Assembly: GCA_037576195.1 (NCBI GenBank)
Contig: CM075103.1
Location: forward strand, 20,584,001 to 20,648,000
Direction of reading: 5' to 3'
From: Phytoseiulus persimilis
Lineage: Eukaryota > Arthropoda > Arachnida > Mesostigmata > Phytoseiidae
Length of the DNA stretch: 64,000 bases
Part shown: piece after piece, positions 1 to 13,582 of the stretch
Layout of the letters: each line of letters starts with the position of its first letter
Position numbering within the stretch: position 1 is the first letter of the stretch
Translations under genes and position numbers: made by a program
The notes under the pieces: generated by a model
What the model was told of the DNA's origin: nothing
The model's input: only the letters and a program-made list of their open reading frames with translations
The model's database searches: none

Positions 1-3000
1 AAGCGAGACATGCCTTCATTGTTTTTCAAACGAAGATCGTCGTTAAGATGTTTCGGATCGTGCGACTCCATGACCGAAGAAGAACCATTCGTTATACTGA
101 GAACATCGGCAAAAACAAACACACGACGACGCTGATGCTTTCGCATCGAAAACAGGACTTCAGTCGAACGACAGCGTAACAAAGACATGTCTATCAGAGA
201 GGCGTCAAGTCATTCAGTCAGAAAAACACCCTGCTCACCCGACATTTCGACGTCGCATGCTCCATTACTTTCTGTCGGTACGGGCCTGTAAATGAGCATG
301 GCCGCACTCGTGGTAACGACAGCCGCATAGCTCCAGGAATGCTTTGTCATTCTCCAGGAACTCGGTTGCGTGAAAAGTGCCGGAGCATTTCAGGAAACTG
401 AGAACCGGGAGTCGTCGAGCGAACGCCTGAGTGGAGATGAATGTTGAATTCAGAGCAGTCGGGAACAGCGAAGCCGTGTTCGAGCACCAGCTCCGCTCCG
501 ACTTTGACTCTCGCATGTAATTCGAAACCACCCTCACAGAATAGAGCCGCCGGCGTCCGATACGAATTCTGTTGCCTTGGACGCTTGTTCGGAGCGCGAA
601 CTCTTTCGCTCCCCAATCTCGACCAGGATCTGTGACCAAGAGGTTTCTTCGAGTATGAACATGTGATAAGTACAGTTTGGAGTTGTAAGTAGCAATATCA
701 GACAAGCATGTAAGATATTATCTGGCCAGTGAGAGGCCTCTTCGGGGCAGTAGACTCTTGGGGCTGGTTTTCTGAGCCTTTGCTGCCACCTTCGTGACTA
801 CTGGATAACCCACTCGCTGCAGATCCCTCTGAGCGAACGGAAAAGTCCGTTACGAGAATCTCCACGGACAACTTTCGGTTCGGTTGGCAGTCGCGTGCAG
901 ATGAATGTTTGGCGCGAGACAACTACATCACATTATGTTGCTTTCGTCTCCGGAAACTGCTGACGATCGGTGACCAATTGTCTCTAGCTAGCTCAACCGA
1001 GGATGAACTCCCAGTTTGGTAAATTCCCGGGCGGAGCTCAGCGGGAATGCATGAGTTGATGGTTCGTTCGCCAGGAGTTACTTCCGTTTTCCGCCGCGTT
1101 CGTGTTCTCCGCGACAGCGAATTCATTCGACAACAGGTTCCTCTCCCAAATGGCACTCTTGGTATCCTGTTGAAATTTGTCGAGACTCAATGCCGATTTA
1201 CGATGGAGGCAGCATAAGGAGCGAACCGATAGAGCTTCTGGTGGAACCGATGTTGTGATTCGTGGCTGAGTGCGCGGCTGATGAGGCTCACGCAAAGTGT
1301 ACTCCTGGTTGGAGCACAGAAAGACATGGATGGACATTCATTAGATGAATAGGCGCGTGGGCGAGTCCTCGAGCATCCAATACCGCTGGCGAGAGAACCC
1401 AAAAAGTGAAAGATGCAGAAGACGGCAGATGCTTGAATGGCACCGAAGGCAAAACAGCTCCAGATACCGAACAACCCCGCCGGCGAGCTCACAGTCCGTA
1501 CGAGAGCCCGCTGAATCGTTCCAGGGCTCGTGCACTGCTTGTGTCTCGACCACCACACACGTTCGCAGGAGACATTCGTGATGATAAAATGCGAATCGAC
1601 ACTACAGTGAAATCGACACCGGAATGAATCGGCAGAGCCGTCGAGCTTCCGAGGCGAGTCCGAGTCGCACAGTTGAGTTTGGCCTAGCGTTTGAGTAACA
1701 CAGAGAGTCCAACTGAAAGGTTTGCTGACTTGTCCCGTCGCTACCGAGGCGGGCCCATAGTCATGGTTTCCAGAGTTCGACCCGCACATCTTGGAAGCCC
1801 TTCCAAGAGGAAGACCCTTTTGGTTCACCCTCTCTGTGAGGGAAAGGGATTCCCGGGACACCTAGCTATTGCTGTGTAGGTACCCACGAACAACTCGCTG
1901 TTTCCTCTGTGTGCTCCCTTTGAGAAAATATTCTTCAGTATTTCGACTCGGATCCCCTTAAAATAGGCGGATGGTTAATTCGTGATGGTGAATTCGTGAT
2001 CGAGCGCGGATTTCGCGAGGAGGTATGTCGCAATCACTTATGGAACTATTGTGGTGACCGAGCCCACAAGTGTCATGGCGGCCCCCAAATTCGGCACGAG
2101 CGATTCTATGAATCGATCGCTCCTACCCTTGTACCTGATTTCTCGTGTGGGAAGGATATTTCACTAATCGGCCAAGCGATGGTAAATTCCAATGTCGAGA
2201 GACATTTCCGCTCTGACTTTCGTGTTTGATGGTTTCGCTGTGTATCGTTCTGTCGGAGAAGCTCCCGATGAAGCCTCGTTTGGAAGGTTTCTTCCGCGTA
2301 ATCAAAATATCTGGGCCAGGTTACGTACATCGAATACGTGCAACAACGCATACCAGCAGCTGTTTTGTTTTTCCTTTGACCGAACGCAGTTGCAGACGCT
2401 CATCACACCGCAAAACTTGGACGTTTTCCCTCATTAATTCTGGGCCGGTGAACGACAATCCTGGTAATTTTAAGACTCTGGAGTTTGACGAGTCACGATC
2501 AATGAGTGGATAGCTCACGTCTTTCCACAGAATCGTGATTGACACCGCGAATTTTTCTATGTTTCGTTTCCGATCCCCGCGTAGTGAGTTCAAGATGCGG
2601 AACGCGAAACGGGGAACCCACGTAGACTCGCATTTTTTCTCCTCGCGCCTCCGAGAGCCCTCAACTCGAGCATTTTCAGAGTTTATGTGTTGAATATTCA
2701 TCGAACGTATCAGACAGAGCCGTTCGAAATAGACCTTGATGAAACGTATGATTCCTCCTCGACTACAGATGTCAGTTGTTATCGTTCCATAACGTTGTCG
2801 CTTTCACATCAACAGCACAATGTCACGCAGCCCTCCGTCAAATCAGATCACGCCTGGTTTCCGACCCGATCTCCTGCCCGGAACCGATGTCGTTGATCCG
2901 TTGCGGGGCCGAAATGCGCTCGAAAACTCGAGAGTCGACGCGGGCGGTGACGGAGAGTCTGACACCGAAGAGATCATCAAGACCATGAACCTGACCTTCT

Positions 3001-5880
3001 TGGATAAAGTTCGTATCAAGCTGATGTCAGTTGAGGAAAAGGAGGCTTTCCTCATAGAGAAGGTTGAAACGGAGAAAAGAAGGCGACGAACGGAGAAGCA
3101 GAGACCGTGTAACTGTTCAAGTAAGAGCGAGTAGCAGGTTCGAAGGATCACAGGGTAATACTAACGCAAATGCATCGATGCGCATCGACCGGGAGTGGTC
3201 AGTGGCAAAGAATCTCTCAAGGTGAGCACGTACTAATATTTTCGCTTCCGATGGAGTTCGATGTTTGACCGTTCGAACAGATTTCCCCGGAGCTTCGTAG
3301 CCCGATCATCGATTAACGGCGTGAGGAACACAGGTGGAAGAGCTCAGTTTACTAACTTCTCAGTATAGGATGAACCAGCACGCATTTCACAAAACTCGAA
3401 GCCTGTCCGTCTCCAGAACCCGATTCAGGAAGGAGCTCCCGTCGGCGCCTTACCCACGAGAAACTCAATCTAAACATTTTTTCCAGGTGCTCGCGATCCC
3501 GAACGACGGCGGACTGTGAAAAGTTGTCGAGTTTTCTGAATGCAATGAAAGTAGCCACTACATGAATCCTGCTCGCTCCATATGAACTGCCTGAACATGC
3601 GAGCTGAGTGAGAGACGTGCGTTTGTGTACAATCGATGACCTACATGTTGTGAATTGTCAGACGAGGTCAGGAGGCATGCGTTAACACTTGGTACCCGAT
3701 GTCCCTCCAGAGGGGCTGCTCTCTAACCGTAATAAAAGCTGATCCCCACTCGAGAGCGAATGTCTACGATCTTCTTTGTGGGATGTTCTGAAATTCATGC
3801 TCAAAGTTTTCTGAATGTCAGCTGAAACAGTTCCTGCCCGTACAGGGTGCCACGGAAGAACGAAGACTTTTTTTGGACTGAACTGGAGGAATCAGTCCCC
3901 ACAAGCTCCGACGAGCTCAGCAGTTGACGGAAGAGAATCTACCCAGGAGTGGTGCACGACCAATTAATCCAACTTCACCTCGTTCTTTTTGAGTTTCCGC
4001 ACTCCTCTGACCTGAAGCAAATGGATCGGAGCGTTTGGTCGATGCTGGAGGCAAGGGCCAGAGCCACTGCTCACAAGACTTTGAACTCCCCAAAACGGCC
4101 AGTCCGTCGAGAACGGGTTGTCGGCGGAAGAACTGCGGCCAATATCTCAAAACTTCAAGAAACGTTCGTTGCTCTGTAAACTTGGAAGGGCACTGAATGA
4201 GAACTTACCCAATGCCTAGAGCCGAGATATCGATGGAAACTTCCTCTAAGCTCCCCCTTGTTCGAATTCACGCCAGTTTTGATGAGTCTCCGTAGAATCG
4301 TGATAGCTTGTTTCTAAGTTCTGTCATCGAATCCCGGTTGGAAGCCACCGTGCGAACCGATGCTCTAATCCGTTTCACAAGTCCATTGATCCGTAAAGAT
4401 GGATCGATAGATAAGTAGATAGATGAATGAGTGTTTCGCGGCCAGATTTCCAAGTTTACTCAGCAAGAAGGCATCGATCCATGCATCCACCCATCCTGCC
4501 GATGATATAAGCATGGACCTCGGAATGATGATGACTGAACTATGCTCGAACCTTGAGGCCTACTTATGAGTGATCATATTCAGGAAATCTGTTATTTAGA
4601 AGAGGATTTATGTGGGGGAAACATCGTCGATCCCCGAAGGCACATGAGTTGTGAGAATATGAGATCCACAGGCTTAGACGATTCAATGTCGTCGCGGGAT
4701 TCCGCTAATCCTCTACGAGACTCGAATGTCGGGCAATTTTCGCGAAGCGGGCGTGAGCAAATATGGTCACTTCGCACACGGCTTCGCTCGGCGACAGTCG
4801 TTTTCTCAGTTGCAAATGATTATCACCTTGACCAGTCAAGATCAAAAATTTTCGTATCAAGACGGATAGATCGAGTTAAACCGAGGCCTGCTGCGTGATG
4901 ATCAATCCCAAGAACCCTCAACCCGTGATGTTAGCGTCAACGAGAAGTTTCCTCCATGACAGATGATCATGATGATCCTGCACCGGTACAACCACCAATC
5001 ATCCTTTCAAGCACCCCCAATATTGGTTTTCCAGAGAGTTTCATTGGCGACGGCACAATCATGAATGTGGCCCACTCAATGAATTTCGCATCAGGTCGGA
5101 TGAATCGAGGGGAACAACCACCTGCACCGTGCTCAGCGACCCCCGACACCCACGACTACGTATCAACCATCCCGCGCCTTCTTAAGATGGGCGCCAAGCC
5201 ATGAATGCTCAACGTCAGAATGCGGGGTGATCCCTGAGCTTCCCCACTGGAAAATCATGCTCAACGATCGCGTTTTTTTCCATCGAGAAGTTATCAGACG
5301 CTGCTGGAAGAGCGCTCTTGCGATATCCAAGCACCATTGCGCCGAAAGACGTTCGCATTTTGTGTGGTCTATATGGAGAATATGGGGAACTTCCATGACT
5401 TGGCTCCAGGCAGACAAAATAGAAGTGTCTTATCGCTAGTTTTGGTGGAACCAATATTGGCTCCCCGAATAATTTGGACACAGGGTATACGAGATGAGCC
5501 AAAAGGCTGTCCTGTCCGCAATGCTGTTTTGCCTTGTTGTTGTATCGCAATCATAAACATGATGAGTTCGCGTAACACGGCCTAACGTGTTCCTGAACGA
5601 ATGCGGCATCTCCGTCCGTAAATCGAGACTAATAAGTGGAGGGAATGAGGAGGGCTAGGACTGGACTATTCAGCGATGTTCCGATGAGACTCCTCCGAAG
5701 CGAACGAAGAGAGGGCGTGCCATCAGCCGATGGATCCCTGGTGGGATGCGATGGGATGACGGCGTTTGAGGAACCGCGGTCGCAGCTGACTACGGCCTGG
5801 CCGTGTCTAGCTGGCGGACCTGGCGGAGGTTAACCTCTTGGGCGTTCCGATCTTCGCCGTCGGCAGCTCACAAGGACGGC
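1..5880. other. Region without a recognisable gene
   Basis: I see no exon chain, RNA gene or transposon protein that I would defend here. The longest open frame, on the minus strand at 1187-1861, carries a hydrophobic stretch and one cysteine-rich segment, but it has no splice sites in a usable phase; it is discussed under findings. Open frames elsewhere overlap in several frames and show no conserved motif. The stretch may be intergenic or the inside of long introns. Confidence 0.5.
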
Positions 5881-5884
5881 ACCG

Positions 5885-6515
5885 GTACTACCGAAAACCT
5901 GAATTGCCTTAAACCGAAAATCCGAATACCTGAAATACCGAAAACCAAAAATCTTGAACATCTGGAATCCCAAAACCGAAAGAACCGAAAACCTGAAATG
6001 CCGAAATCCCTCTCCCCTTCTTGAAAGCTTGCCTGATGCGAATGAGACTTTTATGCAGGAGGAGAGTCAGCTAGTCGAGACGGGCGAGACGGCATCTGCC
6101 AGCTTCTGGACGATGACTTGCCGTAGTAGATGCGGGTACTCGCCGAGTCCTCGCAGTTTTCATGCTTTCGAATACGAGCGAGAGACAAATGTACGATTGG
6201 AGAATGAATTTCTCAGGTTCCGTGGCTTGAAATTGGAAGATTGCACACCCATAGCATCCAGAGAATGTAACGGCTTAGTGTACACTGCCGGCCTACATTA
6301 CGGGCGCTGGCCGATCCCACCTCTCCTGGATTGGATAGGTGCTGGCTCCCCATCAAAGAATCCTCATTTACTCCAAGCGAGCCTTCGAATGGGGAAAGGG
6401 TTTTTGGCATTTCGGGACTCCGAAATTTCGCATATTCGGAATTCCAGGTTTTCGGTCTCTCAGGTTTTCGGTTTTCCCGGTTTCCGGTATTCCCGGTTTT
6501 CGGTATTTCCGGCTG
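5885..6515. repeat. Foldback (long inverted repeat) element 1
   Basis: The left arm (about 5885-6060) is an imperfect array of CCGAAAACC-type units followed by a CCCTCTCCCC block and then AAAGCTTGCC. The right arm (about 6350-6515) is the reverse complement of the same order: CCGAAAACC units, CCCTTTCCCC, AAGGCTCGC. The arms flank roughly 300 bases of unrelated sequence. This arrangement, with a repetitive outer arm and a unique inner arm, is typical of non-autonomous foldback or long-TIR DNA elements. No transposase is present. It shares its CCGAAA-rich outer arm with the element at 13583-14444. Coordinates of the arm ends are approximate. Confidence 0.6.
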
Positions 6516-7267
6516 TCACCCTCACGAGCTCTATGGGAGCTGAGAGTGCATTTTCGAGAGGAGGCAGCGGTGAGTTTCTGGCAGTTTGCGGAACGACTCC
6601 CGATATATTCGAGACCGGAAAGCGATTCTAAAGAGGAAGGTCACGAGGTAATGAATCATTACTAATGATGCCGCAACGTGCTCTGCGTGAAAGAAGTCAA
6701 CGTTTACTTCTTTCGGCAGACGAAAATCGCAATGAATCACCATGGGAAACCTGTTATTTTTTCAATCGGAGCCAACCTCTCCTTTCCGACAGTTCAGCTT
6801 GGAGTGGGGCTCAGTTCCCGAAGGAACCGAGGCTGAACTCTTTGTCGACTCGGGGGATCCGCAAAGAATCGTCGGCCGGCAGGGAGCCTCTGATAGTGCG
6901 ATTCGCGCGATATGGGAAAACCTCGCGAAGTCTCATGCAGACTATACTCATACATGAATGATGCTCGGAGCGTTATAGGCTCTGGAACTCCGGATTCGAT
7001 AATATTGGGGTACTATGGAATAACAAAGCCTCAGGTCGTTCTTTGTGTGTTTTCGAGGTTTTTTCCCTCGTCGCAAGGGATGATATGAGCACACTGTAGA
7101 GAAAATGCTTTGTTTCAGATTAGGGCGAACCCGGGATTTTCTGTGGCAGGACAAAACCCTCCTGGCTCCTGTTCCGGGGTAAACGGCAGCAGTCGATGAT
7201 GGCTTTGAACATAAATTGAAAACGATCGAAGTTCTCCCAACCATGTCGTCATCGTATGATCGATGCC

Positions 7268-9780
7268 TCATCTTCGTCTGAGAGAGAATGCAACCATCAC
7301 CCCGATCAATCCGAAGGCTATCAGCAATCCCGCAGCAACGGCAACGATTTTTAGGGTCTTCGTACCTCCCAACTCGTAACGAAGCACGCATGAATCTGTG
7401 AGGGGCAAGAATGCCTGGTCATTTTCCATTCATCCCACGTATATGTGGAACCACAGAGACGCGAGTTGATGAGATTGTGTGCTTCAAGATCCTCCAAGGT
7501 GATTCCACGACTCTGAGGCATAGAAATCACATAGGACAGTATGGGCATCGTCGTGAAAAAGGTCCAACCTTTTAGAACACAGAGGGAGTCCGAATTCTCG
7601 AACTCGCAGTCCACGATCGAATTTGAGATTGGTATCCCAGAACTTTCCGGTGCGGTACAACTCCATCTGGATCCATTTAGTTTATCTAGAACGGGAACGC
7701 TGCTATGGAATATGGCGAACGCACTCCACAAGATCTCGAGCTTCCATTTCAGCAACCCGGGATCCATAGAGCTCGTCGTCGCATTCTGAATCAGGAAAGT
7801 CCTCACCCTCGATCCGGCACTTCACTGAGGCAGGTGACGAGGCCGGGTCCCCACAGTGCGTCGAGTTTTCGCATTGTAAACGATCGTAGTTGTCCAGAGG
7901 TGAGTTCATCCGCGTCGCATTGTCTCCTCTGATGAAGGACCACTCCGGGATACTTGCGAAAAAAGTGTACCCGGCTGCAATTTCAGAAATCATGATTTCG
8001 AGGCGCGTAATCAGAACTGTGTGGAAGAAAGTCGGGTCTCCCCAGATTCTTGCGGCCGCTATCGCGACCTCCTCCACCATCGCAGTTTGAAAGAGAACTA
8101 CGGCCACGGAAGAAGGAGCTTTGACCTTGACTAGTCCTCAATTTCTGAGATTCGACACGGAGCTTCCTCACTTCAATTTAACCCTCTTTGAATCCCCTCG
8201 AATCTCAATATCCGAGGTATTCAGGCTCGTCATCTTTCGTTACTTTTCCGGATATCCGAGCCAGTAAATAATGGTCATCCACTCGCTGAGAGTCAATCGA
8301 TGTCGCGCGAGCTTGAGAAGACAATCTCGTATGATGATGTCCCCCTCCACCACGGATGGCGAGTATCATTATTTTCCAGATAGCACTCTCAAAGGTTTTG
8401 AATTTCATCCGAGGGAACTTCGAACATCGGAACTCACTCGATCTGAAATTTTCACAAAACGTGCCTCATGGGGGATAGTTGTAAGGGTCACGATTGTTGT
8501 CAGTGTCTCCCGTTTCTTGTTGTTTCCCGTTGTTCCGTGTTGAGTTGAAGGCTCGTCGCAAAACGTGTGCATTTCCTTTTGCGATGGGAAACAAGCCAGT
8601 GCCCAACATCTGAGCCCCCGGGTCAACACAGCGAGAATGGAGCAAATCACAGCAATATCATGGGCTGCTTCAATCTCATCGTCACGGATCTCGTCGCGAG
8701 TGACAACTATGCAACGGTCCCCGGCCGCAGATGGAAGCCGCAGTTCAACGCTGAATGGATCATTTTTCAGTCGTGGAGGGAGATACTCGAGTCAGTTTTG
8801 CATTCAAGACCAGGTTCGTGCGCACGGGAGCTCGGACGAAATTTTGCCGAAGCTATCGTTGACGCTCAGAAAGCCTCGCTGAGGTGATTGCAAATCTTTG
8901 TCTTGTTGGGTGCAGTCACCTGCAACTGCGTTCTATCTTCTTTCGGCAGATCGCAAAGCCTAGTTCTGATGCGATTCGTCGTCAAACTCTCCATCTTACA
9001 TGGAGGCGGCGTGCGCATTCGTCTTCCAGTGCTCACAAGGGAGGTATTCGACGCGTAACACCAGGATTCAAATGACATGGTGCCCGTTTCGTAGCTTCCA
9101 ATGACTCATGTTCACCACCCCCCCCCCCCCCCGGTTGGTCGTTTGAATGGGCTCGTCTCCTTCCTTCATGGAAAAGTATCAAATGGGAGGAGGAATGGGT
9201 TTTTGGGCGTTTTGAGCACCCGGGGAGACGATGAGCCTGAATTGAACGCCTGATTGGTCTCATTGTCCTCCGGGGTTCATTCTCTGATCGGAACGTCGCA
9301 TATTTAGGTTGCCAGTTGAAAATTGAGGCGACTATTAGATTCAGGGTTTAAAACGCCGAGGACCTCTTCCAACTTGAGACCTTACGCAAAAGAGCACGCA
9401 GGCCCCTTCGGAACGGCGAACTGTGGGCCTGAACATGAATCATCAGAAGCTACGAATCAGCCACCACATCATCTGGAATCCGGTATCACAAATCGTGTGC
9501 CTTCCTCATCAGCGCCACGTGCGGTCAATGCGGAATATTTACACCCGAAACTCTCGCTGCATGGTTGTTATCGGGATTTCGCGGGAGAACCACCGAGGGA
9601 GAAGAGTTCTCTGGTCGAGTTCGGGGAAAACCTGGATTTCATTCACTCACGGAGACAGATGTTGCGGTTCGGGCCTGTGGCTTCATCAGGAGCGTTGAGC
9701 AGTTGTGTTTCCACGGATGTCACGTTGAGCTCTGCTTGGTTGCATTTCAAGATGCTGAGAACGATCAAGGCTGCAAACAT
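7268..9780 (-). CDS. SARAF-like single-pass membrane protein (gene B)
   Basis: I join four exons on the minus strand: 9780-9651, 7974-7807, 7685-7569 and 7395-7268. Every junction is GT-AG and phase 1, giving 180 residues. Exon 1 encodes a signal peptide (MFAALIVLSILKCNQA). The luminal part has cysteines in the order of the SARAF family: a C-x5-C pair, a W-x-C at residues 107-109, an I-V-D-C-E segment, then D-S-C-V-L-R-Y at 139-145 just before one membrane span (about 155-176). The protein ends three arginines after the span, so there is essentially no cytosolic tail. By family, SARAF sits in the ER membrane and restrains store-operated calcium entry; the known regulatory tail is missing here. 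The assignment of exon 1 is the least certain step because intron 1 is 1.7 kb and holds an inverted repeat (9035-9508). The other three exons are firmer. Paralogue of genes A and C. Confidence 0.7.
9035..9508. repeat. Inverted repeat inside intron 1 of gene B
   Basis: The sequence read on the minus strand from about 9111 to 9035 matches the plus strand from about 9431 to 9508. Both begin GAACATGA and continue through GAAGCTACGAA. Identity looks to be roughly 70%. The arms enclose about 320 bases that include a 15-base C run at 9118-9132. This could be a small non-autonomous element or a local inverted duplication. No coding potential is evident. Confidence 0.5.
9118..9132 (+). repeat. Poly(C) tract, 15 bases
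   Basis: Uninterrupted C run within the loop of the inverted repeat in intron 1 of gene B. Confidence 0.95.
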
Positions 9781-10792
9781 GCCTACCGGGTTGATGATTC
9801 ACAGTGCAAAAGATCGTCACGAACGCAAACTCAGCTCACGATGGAACGTTTTCGAAAGTCGAATGGCCCTTGACGCCAATGCTCAGCTCAGTGAAGAATT
9901 TCTTCGAGACGCCTACGAAAGAGATAACTCCGGCGTGGTCAAAAGAAAACTTGGCCGTTGAGGCATCTCTATTTAGAAGAATATCGTTGCGCTCCGTCGA
10001 TGATTCAGTGCATTACGCAGCGAGGCAGGACCATTGTTTTGGGCGAACAATTGATACGAATTGTTAAGATCTCACAGGCCTTCCGAATCGGCAGCGCGGC
10101 TCGTTGGAAATATTTCGGGTCCTACGCGTCACTACCCGATTCATCATTGATCTTCCCCGATATGAGGTCCAGAATGCAGGGGCGGAACGGCGGATGGTCA
10201 AACTTGTGACCCTTTCCTGACCTTTCGGAGTATCGCCCTCCCGCAAGAGACCGCCTGACTGAGAATTTCTTCTCTTCGCGAAAAAGGGGTTCCACAGCAT
10301 GTATCATCCACCACGGAAAATTCAATCGACCCATGAGTATTCTCTGTTATCGGAATCTCATCGCTCGTAGTATACTACCCGGATCTCCTTTGATGCCGCG
10401 TGTTTCCCCTGTTCAATGCGATAAAGCTCACAGATGGAACTGGCGCCGCATTTACAAGGAGTGGCCAAGCGGCAGGGCTAGAGGCATACTTCTACCATGA
10501 ATCACACGGCATAAGGTGAGCGTCATAAACCTGACGTCGTTCAGCGAGACCAATCGTCGGCGTTTCGTGTCTTCCGGTTGGTTTCTACGAAGAGGTGCTT
10601 CCAATCGAGCACTATGGGAATCAGAGGACCCGTCAGGGGCGATGGTCTCGGGGGGTCGCTGTGGAGTACTGATTGTTTCTGTTCGCTGGACTGGAACTCC
10701 CCCTGATGACAAACCCTCCGTTCGTCTCTCCGACTGAGTGAGCTGGATGCTTCAGAAAACCGAAGAAATCTGTCGAGACTGGTGTCCGTAGA

Positions 10793-10798
10793 TTTATT
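10793..10798 (-). promoter_or_regulatory. Polyadenylation signal of gene A
   Basis: AATAAA on the minus strand, about 46 bases after the stop codon of gene A (10844-10846). The position fits a cleavage and polyadenylation signal. Confidence 0.55.
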
Positions 10799-10843
10799 CA
10801 ACTGTAAATCTTGAATACAGAGTGGACCAGTTCCGGTTTCGTT

Positions 10844-11895
10844 CTATCGATAGCTCTTACGATCACCTGAAGGACAGCAGCATCTGGCGATCCCACAGCA
10901 CAAGCCGACGAGGAGCAGGGTGGCGACGATGGCTATTACCAAAGCGATGCCGAGACCCACAGCGGTGAGTTCGGGAGCGTATTTCAGGCTGCATTTCTCT
11001 ATAAAGCATCAAGCCTCAGCACCAATCGTTTCAACAAAAAAATGTACTGTATGTAATGAATGTACATAAAATGTGTGCAATGCAAAACATGTAATGCAAA
11101 TGCAAAAATATATGTAATGAATTCTGGAAATATCAGAGAATCTGCCGATTCCCTCTTGGACGATGAGACACGATAGGATGACATCAACCCACCTGGTTCG
11201 ATGCATTGTTGCGTGTTTGCCCTGCATTCGAGTTTCACGAGATTGGCGCCCGTCAACCATCCCATGCTCAAATCGGCACCACATTTCCATTTCGATAAAT
11301 CCCATGACTGTTCATCTCCTGTGGTCATGCAATTCGAGGTTTTGAGAAGTCAAGACGCAAATATTTCATAGGAAGATGTAGAATCAGTCCTCATGACGTC
11401 ATTTTGCAGAAAATCGAGTTGAAGAAGTCTTATTGAGTGGGCCACTGGAACTGACCAGGATTCGTGCACTCTGCTCCCGATATTCCGCCGCCTTTCTGGA
11501 TCATACAAAGATAGAGGTTGAGGCAATGGAGGTGTCCCTTGCCGTCGAGTACGAAAGTACCATTTTCCGATTTGTCTTCCGCCTTCGGATGCCATAGGAA
11601 ACGCAGTTTCTTCACATCCGCCAATTCATTCACTGTGGAATATTGTCGGCTTTTAACTCGCTTTGTGTACCGTAGTAGTGACGAAGAACATGAAGATGTT
11701 TCTGAGCAACTTATTTTCTCCAAGAAGAAGGGCGAGGACTTCCTTTTTCGATATTCGATGAATGATCACAGCGAACAATCCTCTCGACTGGAGGCGTTTG
11801 TTTTCGAGAACTATTGGAGACCTACCTTCACAAGGACCAGCGCTGCAGTAAGTCAGGAACGCGGAAGCGATGAAGACTTGAAGGAGAGACTTCAT
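10844..11895 (-). CDS. SARAF-like single-pass membrane protein (gene A)
   Basis: Four minus-strand exons, 11895-11826, 11632-11456, 11318-11193 and 10998-10844, join with GT-AG sites, all in phase 1, to give 175 residues. Residues 1-19 (MKSLLQVFIASAFLTYCSA) are a clear signal peptide. The luminal domain carries the family framework: a C-x5-C pair, then C-T-N-P, a W-D-x3-W-K-C motif at 88-95, L-E-C, and E-K-C-S-L-K-Y at 125-131. One membrane span follows at about 137-161, and then a 14-residue cysteine- and arginine-rich end. SARAF (SOCE-associated regulatory factor, TMEM66) has the same order: a luminal cysteine domain with W-x-C and a G-S-C-x-L-x-Y motif, one span, then a long cytosolic tail. 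This protein keeps the luminal domain but lacks the long tail. A polyadenylation signal lies just downstream. The family call rests on motif order, not on a database search. It could also be a lineage-specific family sharing only the fold. Confidence 0.75.
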
Positions 11896-13084
11896 TTTGG
11901 ATGCGATGAAAATTTCCGTTGGGCAATGATCTCAAGACCGATTTACGGCTTGAGACGAATGCTCGGAACACGACGGGTTAACACCGCTTGCAAATTTCCC
12001 TCCTCCGTGAAAGTTTAAGTCTATCAGCGATTAGATATTTCGACGAGAGCGACTTTTAATCCAGGTTGGAGAAAACCCGTCACTGAGCAACCCTACATTT
12101 GGGAGAGGCTGACGCACTTTTATGACCGACGGATGAGCTGTCGAATGAATCATGACAAACCGTTGTATGAGCTCGAAATCGGAACAAGATTGCCAGAACA
12201 CGCCGTGGCGCATCATGGTGCACCGCTTCCCTCCAAGAAAGCTTCGTACGGGACTTCCGGGCTCAGGCCGTCGGGTGCATGTTCGATCTCGATACTGCGT
12301 TTGGAGTGCATTCGAGACAAGCTCTTGCGGCTGATTTCGATCTTGCGACGCATCCGTCCAATGTCGAAATTTTCGGAACGTCCTCATCGAGCGACCCCAC
12401 GACAGGCAGGCTGCTCCATACGAATGCTTCTCCTCCCGGGGGCGCGAGACGATTACAGCTCCTCGATTCCCGAAAGGTTTTTAGGGATCTACAGGAGAAG
12501 CCGTTTGGATTGCCCTTGAAAGTCGCTGTAAAGATCCGCCGCTCACTTCCCGGTCACGGCAGTGATGAAGGCCGACGCATGGATGAGACGCTCCCACCGG
12601 GGAGACGCTGTTTTCGTTCACTGCCGGATTACAAATGGCCACAGGCTTTCTGCGCGCTGCTGAAGGAGCCCGAAAACTCGGATTCGGTTCTGGTTCGGGA
12701 AGCACCTCACGGAGCCCAGTTGAATTCTCCGCCAAGGAGCGTCCTCCACACCGAAGAGTGGGGAGAGTGGAATTCGCTGTACCGTCTTACGGATCGACCA
12801 GGCCTTCTCTCGTTGGAATCAGTTCGTTTCAAACGAACCACTCAGAGATAATCTTATGCTTCCGCAGTTGTCAACTGGTACTTTGTCAGTGAAAGGTCGC
12901 GATATGTTGTGGTTGAGGGAAGGGGCCGGGTCGTGGTGGCTTTGAGGGACGCTTCTGACATCCCAAACCACCTCTGAGCACTCGAGACTGATGCATCCTC
13001 TGTCCCCCCTAAACACCAGAAGCATCGCAAGCCGGGCATTTCAGTCGATTTGAGCGCAACCGATTTACCGGAGCTGCTGTGAGT

Positions 13085-13570
13085 GCGGAATCGGATCGGA
13101 ATCGGATGAGTGTGGTCGGATCGACGTGCAAGCAACGGCAGTTTGTTTGGCGGCTCACAAAGAAGGACAACCCCGCCTTCCTCCTCGTCCCCCCTCGCCA
13201 TAGATCCCCTCTATACTACCGCCGATATCCAAATCGTAGTGATGTGGTCTCCAGCCTCGTCATGATTCCGACTGGACTCGTTGCCCTATGCTCGAGATCA
13301 GGGGATACAATTCCCATCCTGCTTTCCATCCCCTTCTCTCCCCTACCGCCTCCTTACGCTCTTCCGCCTTCCATCTACATCATGAAAATCCAGTCGTCCG
13401 AATGTCCCCGATGGACTCCAACGCAATTGATCGGATCGACGTACGACTGCATGCTGTGGAGTGGTTCACAAGGATGGACGGGGTCGATTTAAGCATCATC
13501 CATGGGGTCGATGAAGGTGATTCCAAGATCGGTCTGACTATTCTTTGCGGGGTTAATGGCGGTCGATTGG
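13085..13570. repeat. Dispersed repeat with GATCGGATCGACGT core
   Basis: The core TCGGATCGACGT occurs near 13115 and again near 13430, in both cases followed some 30-40 bases later by a GG(C/T)TCACA-AGGA motif. The same order recurs at 22078-22240 (TTGATCGGATCGACGTGG, then GGCTCACACGGAAGGAC, then a CT-rich stretch and CCATACTACC). The shared CT-rich segment and CTACTACC tail indicate copies of one repeat family, type unknown. Confidence 0.5.
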
Positions 13571-13582
13571 GGTCAGACCCGA